Under the pieces are notes generated by a model. The model worked only from the letters and a program-made list of their open reading frames with translations. It had not been told where the DNA came from and did not search any database. Positions 29,241 to 42,199 of a DNA stretch of 64,000 nucleotides are shown in pieces (position 1 is the first letter of the stretch; the number at the start of each line of letters is the position of its first letter). The DNA lies in assembly GCA_033002965.1 (NCBI GenBank), contig JAURVB010010159.1, positions 1-64,000 on the forward strand, written 5' to 3'. This DNA is from Piper betle (Eukaryota; Streptophyta; Magnoliopsida; Piperales; Piperaceae). The translations under genes were made by a program, and so were the position numbers.

Positions 29241-29900
29241 TTGCATAAAAATGTAGTGCATCAAAAGCCTTTTTGTTTGAGAGTTGTACTGTTGTGCGCT
29301 ACATCAACAGTTAGGCCCCCAATGCCGCTTGCATGCCCGCTGCCTAATTGTCCTCCCGCCCATCCCCAACCCCACCCCCCCGCTGGTGACCCCCCACCAT
29401 AGCCACCTCGTCCACCCTGCCGATGCCCTCCCCTTGCCCTGTAGCCGCGGCCCCCTCGCCCCCAACCGCCCCAGTCTGACCCCCTTGGCGCCGCCACAGC
29501 GGCCTCCACCACCGTTCCCCCTCCTCCAGCCGCCGCCCCCACCAGCCAATGTACCCCCTGCCCCCACTGCATTGCAGCCCCCCAAGCTGCCCAGGAGCGG
29601 CATTGGGGGCTGCAGCAGAGGGGCAGGCGGGCCGCGGCGGGGTGGCGGGGGTGGACGGTCGTGGTGGGGAGTCGGTCGCAGGGCGGCGGGAGGGGTTAAG
29701 AGGGCAAGTTGTGCCGGGGGAGCCACGGCAGGGTGGCAGGTGGCTTTAGTGGCCACGGGGGCTCAGTCGCATGGCAGCAAATGGGGTCGAACAGGCGGCC
29801 GGGTTGGTGGGCGGGTGGTAGGCCGGGTCATCTAGGTCTGATAGGTTTGCCGAGTCGCGGGGTGGGGGTGGTGGGCCGTTGAATTTTCATCCAACGGCCC
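29241..29900. other. GC-rich non-coding island
   Basis: An abrupt GC-rich, C-rich-then-G-rich block in AT-rich surroundings. Open frames on both strands are Pro/Arg or Gly/Arg low-complexity and not credible proteins. It ends with a small hairpin (GGGCCGTTG at 29873-29881, CAACGGCCC at 29892-29900). It may be a fragment of a GC-rich transposable element or an LTR promoter block. Confidence 0.4.
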
Positions 29901-30815
29901 GCGGGTGCCCACCGATTACAACCAAGTGCTTTGTTAAACAAAAAAGTGACTTATTAAATTATGAAATAATCACCTACTTCTAATGATTATAATCAACCAA
30001 ATGTTAGAGATAAAAATATTCTATTTTACAAAGCAGGTTGTGTTTATGCACTTGTGCGATGTTTAAAAATAAATACATTATTTTCGTTACTTTGATTAGG
30101 ACCAGGAGGTCATTAATCTAACCCTTATGTTAAAGTGCCATGGATTTTTTTAGTTTATATCGCATTTGAGTTTTTTTTCGTCGTGGTTACTTCCGACCCA
30201 TAATAGGAATTGTAAAATAATATAATTTTAATGGAATTAAAATTTTTAAAAATAAATTATATTTAATTATAATATATATATATATATATATAATATTATT
30301 AATTAATTTTAAATATATCTTGCGCACCGCATGGGTATTTGTTTATTTAATATAAAATTTGTTTTTTAGAATATTGCGCATGTAGGCTATAACGAGGTAA
30401 AGCACTAAAAAGGTCAAGAATGATTAATGTAAATGAGAATACGAAGAGAAAGAAATTTAATGTAACAAAAGTTTAATAATATATGCTAAATATAATTCAA
30501 CTTGTAGTAGACTCTAATCATTTTTGGGGAAAAAAATCTTACTTCCAATTATTCAAGCCATATCATATTTCATGGTTAGTTGGATTTCAATGTCTTAAAA
30601 TGATAATAACTACCAAAATCTCTGTTTCCATTTAATAGAAACAAAAATAGAATCTTAGTCCAAATTGAATAGTTTTTTTTTTAATAAAAAAATATTAAAC
30701 TTTTCAACGGTCAATAAATCGCTTCTCCTTCCAACCGACCGCCGGAAATATTTTTGCGTCGGCGAGGTTTGGACGGCGACGGCGACGGCGGCGGCGGCGA
30801 AGAAGAAACACGAGA
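29901..30815. other. Intergenic and 5' leader of ethanolamine kinase
   Basis: AT-rich with a (TA)n tract at about 30270-30290, turning GC-rich from 30735 with a GGC-rich repeat (about 30773-30800) just before the kinase ATG. Confidence 0.4.
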
Positions 30816-33800
30816 ATGGGTCAGCTGATGGCGAGCAGATCCGCTGCCTGCGTCCCCACCTCCAGCGCCGCCCTCGACACCTCCCTCCCCTTCTCCGACC
30901 TCGCCCCGCGGGTGGTGTGCGTCCCCTCATCCCCTCCTCCAAGAATCACTGCTTCTACTTATTTGTCGTTGCTCGCGCTGTGGGGTTTTGATTTGGTGGT
31001 GGTTTTGCTTTTTGTTTTTTTTTACCGATGCAGGGGCTTGTTGCGGGATCTGTTCAAGAAATGGTCGGCGCTGGATGATTCGAGGTTCTTGGTGGAGACC
31101 GTGTCTGGTGGAATCACCAATCTGTGTATGTTTTTTTGCTTTATTGGATCGGTGCGTTTGTCATTATTCTGTTTGTGAATCTAAGACAAAAGGAATCTTG
31201 CTTTACGCTCGTGTTCCCATAAACTCCTGCTTTTTTTTGTCTAGTTTATAGGACTAGGATATAGCTTAAAGGGGAAGAATATTTCTCTATTCAATGAAAA
31301 GGTACCTTATTCATATCATAGTCTTAAATCATGGAGTTTAGCTATACAAATTATATCTACCCCATATTTCTTACAGTAGAGTTAACTCCATATATCTGAC
31401 AGGTCATATAGCTATATTGGTTCAGGATAATTGATTGCTTCAATTATGTGTTCTTCAAAATTAGAAGAATTTTTCCGTACAACGGATTAATATGATTAAA
31501 AGCACTTGGAAAATCTTAGATTTTCAGTGAAAAGAAGCCTTTTGGTGATTGGACCAGAAATTGTTGGTTAAAATCATCACAATCATCATCCACCTGATTT
31601 CTAATGTGTGGGGTCAGGAAAATTTATCAATGAAATGCGGGTTTAAAATATTTTCTACATATTTGTATCCATAGACTTTCGTGCATTTATTTTAGGCGAA
31701 AACTTTTCTTGTATACTGTGTAAAATGGTGAACAAACAGTCAGAATTGACATTTTCTTCCCAAGTGGACTAACATCAGTTTGAGTGGGAAAGATACAGAT
31801 TAGAGAGCATGTGGACATTCTTGCTGAAGAATGCATTTTTATATGAAGAGCTGAGCAAAAACGCTTTTCCTTATTTTATTCCATTTGGGCATTTTTAATT
31901 TTTGCTATTTCAAATATTTGAATGACATATTATGAGGTGTAGTTTTAGGCTAGTCATGTTTCCTAGTGATGAAATTGATAATCCTAATGATTTTGAGGGA
32001 GTTATTGGAAGTTATAATTAGTTTATATTACCTGTAGTAAAAATAACTGACTAAATCACTAGGATTATCAATTTCATCACTAGGAAACATCATTAGCCAT
32101 AGTTTTAAGATATTAAAATTACTGAATTGCATTATATTTGCAGAAGTTTAAAAAGCTATCTTTTTTCTCATATTTTGATGGTTTTTGGTTTGATTCTTCT
32201 ATTGAAAAGCTGGTCATACATATAGTTATGTAGAAGTTAAAATTACTAACGTCCTTAGAAGATGACTATGTGACAGCTTCTGATATATCTGTGCTTCAAA
32301 CATTTTTCACTTTCTTTCCTGCCTGCATTTGTTGCCTAAATTCTTCATCATCTTTTTAGTGGTAATGTTAAAGTTATTTACATATCTTTCATGCAGTGCT
32401 CAAAGTTTCTGTGGAAGAGGGATGTGGAAGAGTTTCTCTAGTCACAGTTCGTCTGTATGGGCCTAACACTGAGTTGGTGATTGACCGTAAGCGTGAAATG
32501 CAGGTACTTGATATCATTTTTTTATATTCATCAAATTGATTACTTGCATAGTTTTGTCCACATATTTATGATATTATATTTTACACTAATATTTAATGAA
32601 AAAGTTAGCCTTTCATTTGCAATTGTTTACTTGTGTTTAACATTCACGTTTAAGCTTCCAATTGTAAACACTCATTTTCTTTTTGTGGTCAGTCCCTTCC
32701 CACTCTGTCTGCTGCAGGATTTGGCGCTGAACTGCTTGCTGTGTTTGGCAATGGAATGGTTCAGTCTTTTATAAATGCCCGCACACTTTCTTCGAAAGGT
32801 ACATGGTCACGAAATTTATAGCAAGCAATTATGTATTAATATTCCATGATACTGAGTGTATTGTTGACATTGTTGTCAAATGCAATATATCAATTATGGC
32901 AGACATGAACGCTCCAAAAGTAGCAGCTGAAATTGCAAGACAACTTCGGCGATTTCATCAAGTTAAAGTTCTAGGATCTAAAGAACCACAATTATGGAAT
33001 GATATCTTCAAGTTCTTCCACGAAGGTCTTAAGTTATTGTTTCTTTCTGCTTTTACTGTCTCCTTTTAGTTTTTATTTTTTGTTTCAATGCACAACCCTT
33101 CATTTCAGCTGGTTGAACATTTTAATTCTAAAATTCTTGATGAATTTCTACTCCAATTGAATTGCTTCTTTTCTCTTATATTTCCCCACTGTCTATGTAA
33201 TTCTTATAGCGATCCTTGAAAATGCAGCTTCTTCTCTGAAGTTTGATGATAGCGAGAAGCAGAAAATGTATGACACAATATCTTTTGATGAAGTGCATAA
33301 TGTTCTGATTGAGCTTAAGGTGACTGATTCATCTGTCTTTGGTGTTGTTGCAAGTTAGGCTGACACAGTTTTTGATGCTTTTTGCTTGAATATATTTACC
33401 AATTATATGATGCAACATCTTAAATGAGTTGCAAGAATGTTTTAATATCAGCTGCATCTCAAGTTTGGCAAGTGATGTTTATTGTGGTCCATGCTTATTC
33501 TCACTCATAGTAGGTCCTATTATGTTTCAACTAATTGCCAGTTCCTTGTGATACTGTACATCCCCACCCTGTTTCTGATATTATGTCCATAAACTATATA
33601 TATGAGGTCTTAGACGTCCATAATGATATAGCTCTATTGTTTCTTTTATGACTGTGGTGATTTCTTGGCAGACTTTGGTTTATTTAAATTAAAAATTCTT
33701 ATGCATGAATGAGGTAGCTCTGCTTTTTTTAAATGGTTAAAATGGATTAACAAGAATCATTAAGGAGGTGAATAGGTTTTATTCCAAACTTTTATTTAAG

Positions 33801-35369
33801 ATAATGACATTTTATTGTAAATGTTGCCTTGATTTTTGTTGAACAGGATCTAACAGACCGTTTAAATGCTCCGGTGGTGTTTGCCCACAATGATTTACTT
33901 GCTGGTAACTTGATGCAAAATGAAGATGAAGGTACACCTTTCTAAAGGATTGATTGTCCAATTTATTGCTCTTTATAGGATTTTCGTTTCTTTTTCGTTT
34001 GGACACACTTGATGCACTCTTTGTAAGTATTTTATTTATTTGACAGGTTTATTTACACCTTCCCATTTTTTGCTATTTTCAGAGAAATTGTACTTCATCG
34101 ATTTTGAGTATGGATCATACAGTTATAGAGGTTATGATATCGGAAACCATTTCAACGAGTATGCAGGGTTGGAATGCGACTACAGCCTGTATGTTGCTTG
34201 TACTTTTCTAACATAGAACTTTTTATTTTCCTGTGCATTCACGTTGCAATAAATCAATCATCCAATTTTTAACTGCAGGTATCCTAATAAGGACACGCAA
34301 TTTCATTTCTTCAAGAACTATTTACAACCTGATGGGCCTGATAAGGTGGATACTCTTTAGTTGTTGTAAAATTTGACACAGTAGCCATTGTCTGCCCTCA
34401 ATTGCTTCACAACCTGCTATGTTGCTCCCAGGAAGTCTCTTCTTGTAAACACTTTTTCACCTGATTGATGTGAAAAAGAGTTGCTTCTCTGCTTACGAAC
34501 TTACTTGTATCATGCCTTCTTTTTTACATTTGGGTAATTTTCTAACTGTGTGCTGTTATTCCTTTCTTGACCTTGTTGGAGAGTGCGCACCGGACGCCTT
34601 CTTGAGATCATTCTAATGATTTCGTCAGTGCTTGTTCATCAATAATCTCAAGCCTTTATAAAGAAGGGCTGGTGTCTAGAAAGCATCCAGTCATCAATAT
34701 AGTACCATTTATTCTAGCACGGATTCTAGATTAGGATCCAGTTCTCAATCCCTTTTTGGATTGTGGTGGTAGAACAAGAAGAAAATCCCAATTTTCATTC
34801 TTATTCTAATGGTTATATGAGGAATTAAATTTGATGGCGATTGCAATTTTATCAATTTGGTGTCTCTCTGATGTTCATTCTTTTTGCTTGATGTTTTACA
34901 TGATAAGTATTTGTTTCTTCTTCCATCTCATATCTAACAGGTGTCGGGGACGTGGATCCAAAACTAGGATCCATGTGATTTAAGTATCCTATTTTGTATG
35001 TATTTAGTTGGAATGGAATTGTTTTGCAGCCCACTAACTGGTTCTTTTCCTGTACCAGGTTTCTTCTAATGATTTAGAAGCCCTTTATGTGGAGACTGAT
35101 ACTTTTAAACTAGCTTCTCACATGTACTGGGCTCTGTGGGGGTTGATCCAGGTTTTTTTACCTCCCAAATGTCCTCTAATGTCACTTAGAGGAATTTTGT
35201 TGTTATTGACGACTCTCTTACACTGGAATTGCAGGCGAAAGTTTCTCCAATTGAATTCGACTATCTTGAATACTTTTTCCTCCGCTACAATGAGTTTAAA
35301 CGACAAAAGGAGCCGAGTTTCACCAGAGCAAGGAAATATCTGGGCATTGTTAGTACCGGTGCACCTTAA
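30816..35369 (+). CDS. EMB1187: Ethanolamine kinase
   Basis: Phosphorylates ethanolamine with ATP, the first step of the CDP-ethanolamine (Kennedy) route to phosphatidylethanolamine; cytosolic. Eleven exons: 30816-30916, 31034-31125, 32397-32503, 32693-32798, 32903-33025, 33210-33319, 33847-33931, 34083-34188, 34279-34345, 35059-35151, 35235-35369. Together 375 codons including the stop, the family length, with canonical GT-AG junctions throughout. Landmarks: SGGITNLL near residue 60 (nucleotide-binding loop), RLYGPNTE, AAGFGAELL, the catalytic loop HNDLLAGN and the metal-binding/choline-kinase motif DFEYGSYSYRGYDIGNHF, then YWALWGLIQ. The ATG at 30816 is followed by a variable Ser/Ala-rich leader, as in homologues. 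Every exon is in frame without correction. The large intron 2 (about 1.27 kb) carries a foldback element. The symbol is that of the Arabidopsis orthologue. Confidence 0.95.
31941..32107. repeat. Foldback (inverted-repeat) element in kinase intron 2
   Basis: Left arm about 31941-31994 contains CATGTTTCCTAGTGATGAAA and TTGATAATCCTAATGATTT; the right arm at 32052-32107 is its reverse complement, with one mismatch over the inner 38 bases and a few in the outer part. The loop is about 57 bp. Looks like a small foldback MITE or an inverted duplication; I could not fix a target duplication. Confidence 0.75.
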
Positions 35370-36990
35370 GCAACTCTTAACTCATCCACATTTAGGCTGC
35401 TCAGCTGCAAAATGAGGATCTCCTCACCATTTTTAATCAACTTTGTACGCTAGTCAATTTTTTCACAGGCATTTGATGATGAAACGTAGAGATTTAGTGC
35501 CACATCTTTGTTGTTGTAGATGGCATGCATTCTTGTGGAATTTGCAGGTTTAAATGTTCGAAAAAATTAAACTTCTTGCATAAATGCTCCTTATTCTTTA
35601 AGGTTGCTGGTTTCTCGATGCGTAGCCTAGCAGCAATAAAAGAAATGGTAGTGTTGATGTTTAGCAATACAGTTGAAAGAGAAGGTGAAGGAAACAGATA
35701 AACTTGGCCAGTGAAGAGGTCAAATTGAAAAGTGGAATGCACCCGATTGGTTTGGATCTCAATTCTCATCCACTTGAAAATTTGGATTGGTCAGAATTAT
35801 TATAGGTCTTATCATGACTGACCAAAGAAAATCTTATTTGGTATAGCAACTAAAAAACTTGTTTGGGAGAGAAATATGCCTGCAAAATGTAAACAACCAA
35901 ATCCTTATGCCAAATACTTCCTTTCCGTATGAAGTCATTCGATTATTATAAATTAAAACGTGATCGTTGCTAAGCTAAAGGCTCCGAAGCCTGCTAAACC
36001 AATCAATCAATTTGACTTTAAGGCCTGTATTGGGTTTCTTGCTCTGCTTAAACTTGTGCTTGTTTCATGCATTTGGTGATATGTACTCTTTGTCAAACAT
36101 GAAGATTGGAAAATATTTGCCTTGGACAGACGGGAAATATTTCAACAACACATGATGTGATTCGCTGCGACTCAAATTAACTTGACCCACCGACCATTCT
36201 ATCTCATCTTCCTCCCATCATAATCGGTCCTCGTAAAAAGCTGCCCTACATATGGCCACCCTTTACATCAATGGTTTCAAGTTTCTCTAAATAAACAGTC
36301 TCTTTGAGCAAAATTACTATATAATTAAGGTACTATTTAACTCGAATTGCAACCTTGGAGAAAGTTTCAAATAAAACATACATCAAAAGTCAGAACTATA
36401 CAGAGAAAGAAATCATGCCAAAGCATCCAGAGGGAGGTTGTAATTTATACGTCTTTTCCAATTCCCCCAAGCCACACCTTTGTTAATGTACAATATATGA
36501 TGGACATGTTATAATATGCAATATAATGGACTAGGAGTGACACCTGCCCCAATAATTCATCAACGCAAATTTGATTTGATATGTTTAATTAGTGGGTGTA
36601 AGTGAAAACTACGTCCAAATTCTTTCCGACTCCTTTGATTTAATATATTTCCTAAGCTTATGAAAATCATAATGGCTATGATGTAACTAAGTAGTGTATT
36701 CGGCTTTGGACAAAAAAAACGTTTAGTTAATTTATATACATATAAAATCGTGTACATGGCTCTTACTAGTGCAAAAGGCTCCACCTTCAAAAAATAATGA
36801 GAAGAATATACAAAAGGTTACCTCGATTTTCAAAAGAGCTGGCTGAGTAAGCATCCTTCATCCCAAAAACCTAATTAACCCACCATTTTAAAGTAGATAA
36901 GCACATTAATTTATTTATTATTGATAAGTGGAAGCTGATTCATTAAAAAACAGTGATATATAAAAAAAATTATATTGTTCCGGTGGCATT
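35370..36990. other. Intergenic, nothing recognised
   Basis: 3' UTR of ethanolamine kinase at first, then AT-rich DNA. No open frame with recognisable domains and no repeat structure until the MITE at 36991. Confidence 0.4.
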
Positions 36991-37485
36991 TAGAGATGTA
37001 AACAGGTCAAACCTGCTCACAAGTATTTTATATTCGGTTCGATTCGACTTGAACTCCTGCTAGTTAATTTTGTGCTAGAAAAATACTCGGCTCGTAATGG
37101 ATAACTCGTTGAAAAATGAATAGAGTTTGAGCTAAGGAGTGTTCGGCTCGGCTTGGCTCGAAACTTGAGCTCGGTGTGTTCAAACTCAAAAAATATTCAG
37201 CTCGACTCGGCTTGTCAATACTATTGAGGTCACATTGAACTTATATAGTATTGGAAAGAAAACTTCGATCTTATATAAGTCGAGCACAAGCCAAACACAA
37301 GCATTTGCTCGACTTGAAAACATAGCGAGCCAAACTCAAACACTATGAATTTTTTATTAGCTCGACTCGACTTATAATATATTAAAATTCGTCAAGCACT
37401 TAAACAAGCTCAAACATGCTTGCCAAAAATGAGTCAAATTCAAAAACATCCATATTTGGCTCGGCTCGGCTCATTTACACCCTCA
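36991..37485. mobile_element. hAT-like MITE, copy 2
   Basis: Element of 495 bp flanked by a perfect 8-bp duplication GTGGCATT (36983-36990 and 37486-37493). Terminal inverted repeats are TAGAGATGTAAAC and TGAGGGTGTAAAT. The interior has many GGCTCG, CTCGA and GCTCGGC words and no coding capacity. It aligns along its whole length with 26729-27225 and keeps more GC-rich words (CTCGGCTCG), so it looks the less decayed of the two. Confidence 0.85.
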
Positions 37486-37493
37486 GTGGCATT

Positions 37494-38354
37494 CATGATA
37501 TCCAAACTGAATTGAAATCTCCTCCACCTCCTCTGTCGACCCCATTTAGTAATATCGAAAATTATATACCTAATTTTTAAAATTTTTATAAAATTTTAAA
37601 TGTCTTCCAAAACCCTGTATGTGGCGACATACGCACCAAAATCTTCCTGCTTCATCCAAACTTTTTGTCTCACAAGAACCCGAGTTTGGTCCAATCAAGA
37701 GCAGACACTTGTAGAATAACATACGTGTCCACTCTCACCATACAATACACATATATTTCCTATATACTGTATGATTAAGACGGACAAATTGACGACATAA
37801 TACCACCACAATCATAATACGATTAAATTAAAAGACATAAGCCTCATTAGTTAACCATCTTTGTCACGCACACCACTTTATAATAAAATGTGGTCATAAT
37901 TCAACTAAAAGCAAAAGATGCATTGTAAATGAGCTTGCATTGTTTCAAGTGTCTCTTTGCATTAGCATCACATAATTTTAACAACAACAACTGTATATTT
38001 TTATAACTGTATAGTACAGGCCAAGTGCAAGTGGACCAGACAGCCACGAATGAATGTTTGACTGTACCCCAAGAGCTAGCAAGAGACCCAACCATGGACG
38101 TCTCATCGTGCATTGATTCGTGCATAATACCATGTAAGGCTTCCAAAGAAAAATAAAATGTTGACGTCGATATTGCGTGTCGCTTCCTCTCATGTTTATC
38201 TTTTTTATCTGCATATACCAACCATACCAGTTGCCAGCTTCTGTGCTCTCGAGCCACTCCTTATATGCATGCCAATTGATCTCATTTCTTGCATTCGCTT
38301 CCAATCATCTCCATTGGGTCTTTGTTATATAGTGAGAGGAGTGGCATAAAAGAT
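37494..38354. other. Intergenic, glyoxalase promoter
   Basis: AT-rich DNA. A TTATATAG motif at about 38327-38334 lies some 20 bases upstream of the glyoxalase ATG and could be a TATA box with a downstream start site. No gene recognised. Confidence 0.3.
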
Positions 38355-39202
38355 ATGGAGGGAGGAGTGCTCAACATCAGGTCTTTGAATCACATCTTCT
38401 TGTTTGCAGATCTGTGGAGAAGTCCCTTCATTTTTACCAGCATGTTCTTGGCTTCTTCCCCATCCGAAGGCCCGGCTCCTTCGATTTCGACGGTGCCTGG
38501 TATTCTTTGTCATTTGCAATTTGATTTTTTTCTTCTCTGAAATAATGCATCAGATCATGCACAGGTGCCCTGCATTTATACTTTTTAATGTTTTAGATAA
38601 GAGCTGAGATTTAACTTGATGAATGTTGTTACAAGACTAAGAATACCGATTAGTAGTTTTTTTTATGAAAGAAAGTATTATTAACTTGTTTTCTTTGTTT
38701 GTTCTGTCTTGTTTTTTTTTCTTGTGTGTGTGCGGTAAAAAGGTTGTTTAGTTATGGAATTGGCATTCATCTCCTGCAGTCAGAGGACCCAGATAGTATG
38801 CCTAAGAAAACAGAGATCAATCCCAAAGACAATCACATCTCCTTCCAGGTACATCTGTTGTTCTTAAAAAAGAAAAACTTGATTATTATAAATTGATATA
38901 TAGCTAACTAACTATAATGTGATGATGATCGACATCGGCAGTGTGAGAGCATGGCCTCGGTGGAGAAGAAGCTGGTGGAGATGAAGATACACTACATCAA
39001 GAGAAGGGTGGAGGAAGGAGGGATCTTTGTTGATCAGCTCTTCTTCCATGACCCAGATGGATTCATGGTTGAGATCTGCGACTGCGAGAACCTCCCCGTC
39101 ATCCCCATCTCCGGCGAGGCCACCGCACTGTCGTGCTCCCTAGCCAATTGCCGGCCGGCCGGCGCCTGCGTCCAGGCCCACCAGACTGCACCTCGTGTAT
39201 GA
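38355..39202 (+). CDS. Glyoxalase I-like (VOC) protein, one frame break
   Basis: Vicinal-oxygen-chelate protein of the plant glyoxalase-I-like group; whether it acts on the methylglyoxal-glutathione adduct is unproven for this subgroup. Exons: 38355-38499, 38743-38848, 38942-39202. Reads MEGGVLNIRSLNH, then RSVEKSLHFYQHVLGFFPIR and RPGSFDFDGAW, then GIGIHLLQSEDP, KKTEINPKDNHISFQ, then SMASVEKKLVEMKI and the metal-ligand segment QLFFHDPDGFMVEICDC. About 170 residues, as in the family. Exon 1 is one base short: around 38402-38410 the frame changes between LNHIFLF and CRSVEKS, best explained by TTT for TTTT before GCAGATC. The C-terminus is GC-rich. In Arabidopsis a homologue (At1g80160) neighbours a polygalacturonase, as here. 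Confidence 0.9.
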
Positions 39203-41301
39203 GAATGCCATACATACAATGGCCTTCTCAGTAGAAAAGATGAATAAACAAACGCAATGTATGTTGTTGTTGTTTGTAGGTGAAGCTATTGTATGCTGGT
39301 AACATTTTATTATATTATTATTATGGTTGCCTTGTTATAAATTACATGACATGACTCCAACAAGAACAAGAACAAGAACCAGTATAAGTATGAGTTGTTG
39401 TCTTTTGATTACATTGAGGCTTCTTTTGATTGATATACTACCAACTCACAAGCTTCGAAGTTTTATATCGCTTTGAATCAAACAATATAAAATGGTGATT
39501 GATGAGTATGGTCTACCAACCTATTTGTCACCATGCATATGTGCTTACTCAGAAATGAAAAAAGTATGGTGCACGTTCAATTCATCTATGCTTTAATGTC
39601 AAGTGTGGCAATGTACGTACCCCATGAGAGGGATGTATGAGCTCGTACGTTTGTCAGCAATGGCTGACAAGTTTTGTAACTTGGGGGAAAAAGCGAGATA
39701 CTTGTGAAGAAGATGAATGGCCTCATGTTTTCGTGTATCGATTTGGTTCTTGACACTTAGTTCATGGAGACGGCAGCAAAGAGAAATTAAGTTGGGTTCA
39801 TTGTGGAATCGCAATTTCCTCCAAGGGAAAGTATTTGGTTTGAAAAGATGAGATGAAACATAAATTTTGTACGTTGGGTCGTTGAAACTGTCTGTGAGGT
39901 TAGTTTTTCTTTGCTTGTTTAGCTTTTAATTTGTTTCAAATTAGTTTTAAAATGTTGTTATTAGCATTATTCCAGTTTGTAGGTAATTGCTTAACTAAAT
40001 TGAATGGATGTTTTTTTATCCTTTCAATTTCTTTTCTCTTCTACCTCATCTCCCAGGCATGAATCCCAATTTAGGATGTGTGAGATTGTAAATAACAAAA
40101 GTGCGTTAATTCTGACTTTTATCCTTTATCCAGGCTCTGAGAAAAACTTAATTTGGTGGGTATATTCAATTAAGATGTTTTTTCGTCGTAAAATTGATTA
40201 ATGTTCCTAATAAATTTGTGCTTCTTGATATAGTCAAGATAATTATTAGCTCTTTTATATGAAATTCTGTACATCAAATATAATTAATTTTGCCTATGAA
40301 TTTCATTATTAGAAAATATTGATCACTTATCCATTATTTCATCAATCCATTTACTACAAAAAATAAATAATATTGCTATAGTTCAATTAAACAATTCAAG
40401 AACACAAAACAAAAAAAGTTAATTTTTTCCTTTAAAAATTTAATTTTTTTACCCCAAATTTGCGAAACGTCATATTTTCGTTGTGTTTGGTTCCTTCCAT
40501 TTGCATCGCCTAAATGACACAAGAAGACATGGTTTGCTTAAAACATGATTTTGACGGACTGATTTGATGAGCATGTAAAGATTCCAAACCAGATTTGAAT
40601 TGAGATTTTGATAACTTATGCGGCGTCTGTTATGAAACAAATCAAAAAGATTTATTAGCACCATCTATCCACATTAGCTTGCTAACCACCTTGTTTAATG
40701 TTGTCAAATTGTTAAATACATAACTCAATACATTTGGCATATCTAGTCTCCAATAAGATATACAAGAAGGTATTTTCTTTTCTGAATTAAGCATTTCACT
40801 TACAGAAATTTACCCAAAAAAAAGATAAATGCTAAAACTGAATTTTTGACAGCTAATTAAGGCAATTTTGAATGCCAATAAGGATGATTAATAATCAAGG
40901 GGTTAACTTTTCATATCAATTTTTAGGGGCGGAAAATAGTTGTAAGTTCTTATTTGTTTCTTATGAATCATACGAATTTCCAAATAAATTTGCAGCATCT
41001 ACACCGTGATTATATGTACATTTTTGTTATCACTCTGTTCTGCTCAAAGTAGAATTGTAACATGATCATTCTTACAATAGGCAAATGTATCATAATATAT
41101 ATATATATATATCCACACACACATGCGATGTCATCAAATACGAATAATATGAACAATCAACCACAGAAGAAAGAAGAAATGACAAAAAACAATGAGACAA
41201 CAAATCGCAGTTCACAAACTATACAACAAAACTATGACAAAAGAGAAGTTAACACAGAGTATGAAAATGCACCACCATTGATTTAGTCTGGTTGTAAGCA
41301 A
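39203..41301. other. Intergenic, nothing recognised
   Basis: AT-rich throughout, with a short AAGAAC triplication at about 39362-39378 and a (TA)n tract at 41095-41112. The end near 41301 is probably 3' UTR of the minus-strand small gene. Confidence 0.4.
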
Positions 41302-41610
41302 TCAATTCTCCGTCATAGACATCATCTTCTCAAAGTTTCCCATGGAATGACGCCGCTGGAGCTGCAGTTGCTGCCTAAACCTCCTAATAAACGCCTCGGC
41401 GCATTCATTGATGTCGTTCGAATCGCACCCCGCAATCTTCCCACTCCCCGACGACAAATTACGTCTCCTCCCGGATTCCCACGAATGCACCCTCTGGTAA
41501 TGTGGCCTGGAACCGGCGTCTGCTGCCGGTGCCACCGGGACCTCATCTTCATCTATCCTAGAAAGAATGGGGTTCTTCATGGAGAGACCCTTCCTCATTA
41601 TCTTGCTCAT
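41302..41610 (-). CDS. DUF761-like (cotton fibre expressed) small protein
   Basis: Single-exon open frame; the first ATG is at 41610 (MSKIMRKGLSMKNPILSRI), giving about 102 residues. The C-terminal part NDINECAEAFIRRFRQQL followed by QLQRRHSM matches the conserved motif of DUF761 proteins (xxINxxAEAFIxRFxxQLxLQR), whose function is unknown. The centre is Ser/Arg-rich and probably disordered. The frame is open upstream to a GTG at 41634 with no ATG, so the start is uncertain and a 5' exon cannot be excluded. Confidence 0.6.
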   Translation of the reverse strand: MSKIMRKGLSMKNPILSRIDEDEVPVAPAADAGSRPHYQRVHSWESGRRRNLSSGSGKIAGCDSNDINECAEAFIRRFRQQLQLQRRHSMGNFEKMMSMTEN

Positions 41611-42199
41611 CTTGGCAATTAGATGGTCACCCACAAAACCAGAGGCCCTATTTGGTTTCTCCTTGTTTGCTCATTTTGGTGGCATATGTAAGAGGTTGGA
41701 AAGTTCATTAGGAGATAAGATAGAACTAAGTTAGTTGGGTATGTGTGGGCAAAGATAATCTGCAAACAGTGGCAGTTGGGCAGTTGGGGCTTGGATGCCA
41801 CCAAATATTACCTCCTGGACAGTGAGTTGCGCCCCTGCTGGAATATTGAATGACACTTGATTCCCAAAATGTTCAATACACTGCTCTAGAACATTGTATA
41901 AATAAACATGCAAGTCTCTGTAAAGACAATTGAAAAAATTGTTGGGAAAAAACACTCACTAGACATCAAAATTCAAACATAATAGCACTTTCAGTGTAGA
42001 CGACGATGAGATTTCATGCACTTGTTGCAGAAAAACCAATGTTCTAATCATGGACGTTTGGATTTGTATGCAGTATGCACCAATTCTGCTATCACCATTT
42101 CCACTCGTCAAAGTACATATCCTTATATTGTTTCTTGCATTTTAATTAACTATGCTATGGACGGCTTCATTTACACAAAAGTAAGGATGCGACAAAATA
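41611..42199. other. Short intergenic gap, polygalacturonase 3' side
   Basis: AT-rich, probably promoter of the DUF761-like gene and 3' UTR of the polygalacturonase. No gene seen. Confidence 0.4.

Noticed and set aside
29284..29835. Proline-rich open frame of 183 codons
   Set aside because: Composition artefact of the GC-rich island; the opposite strand is equally open.
30816..35369. Choline kinase as the product
   Set aside because: Motifs and the SGGITNLL to YWALWGLIQ layout fit the ethanolamine kinase branch better, and the length and exon order agree with it.
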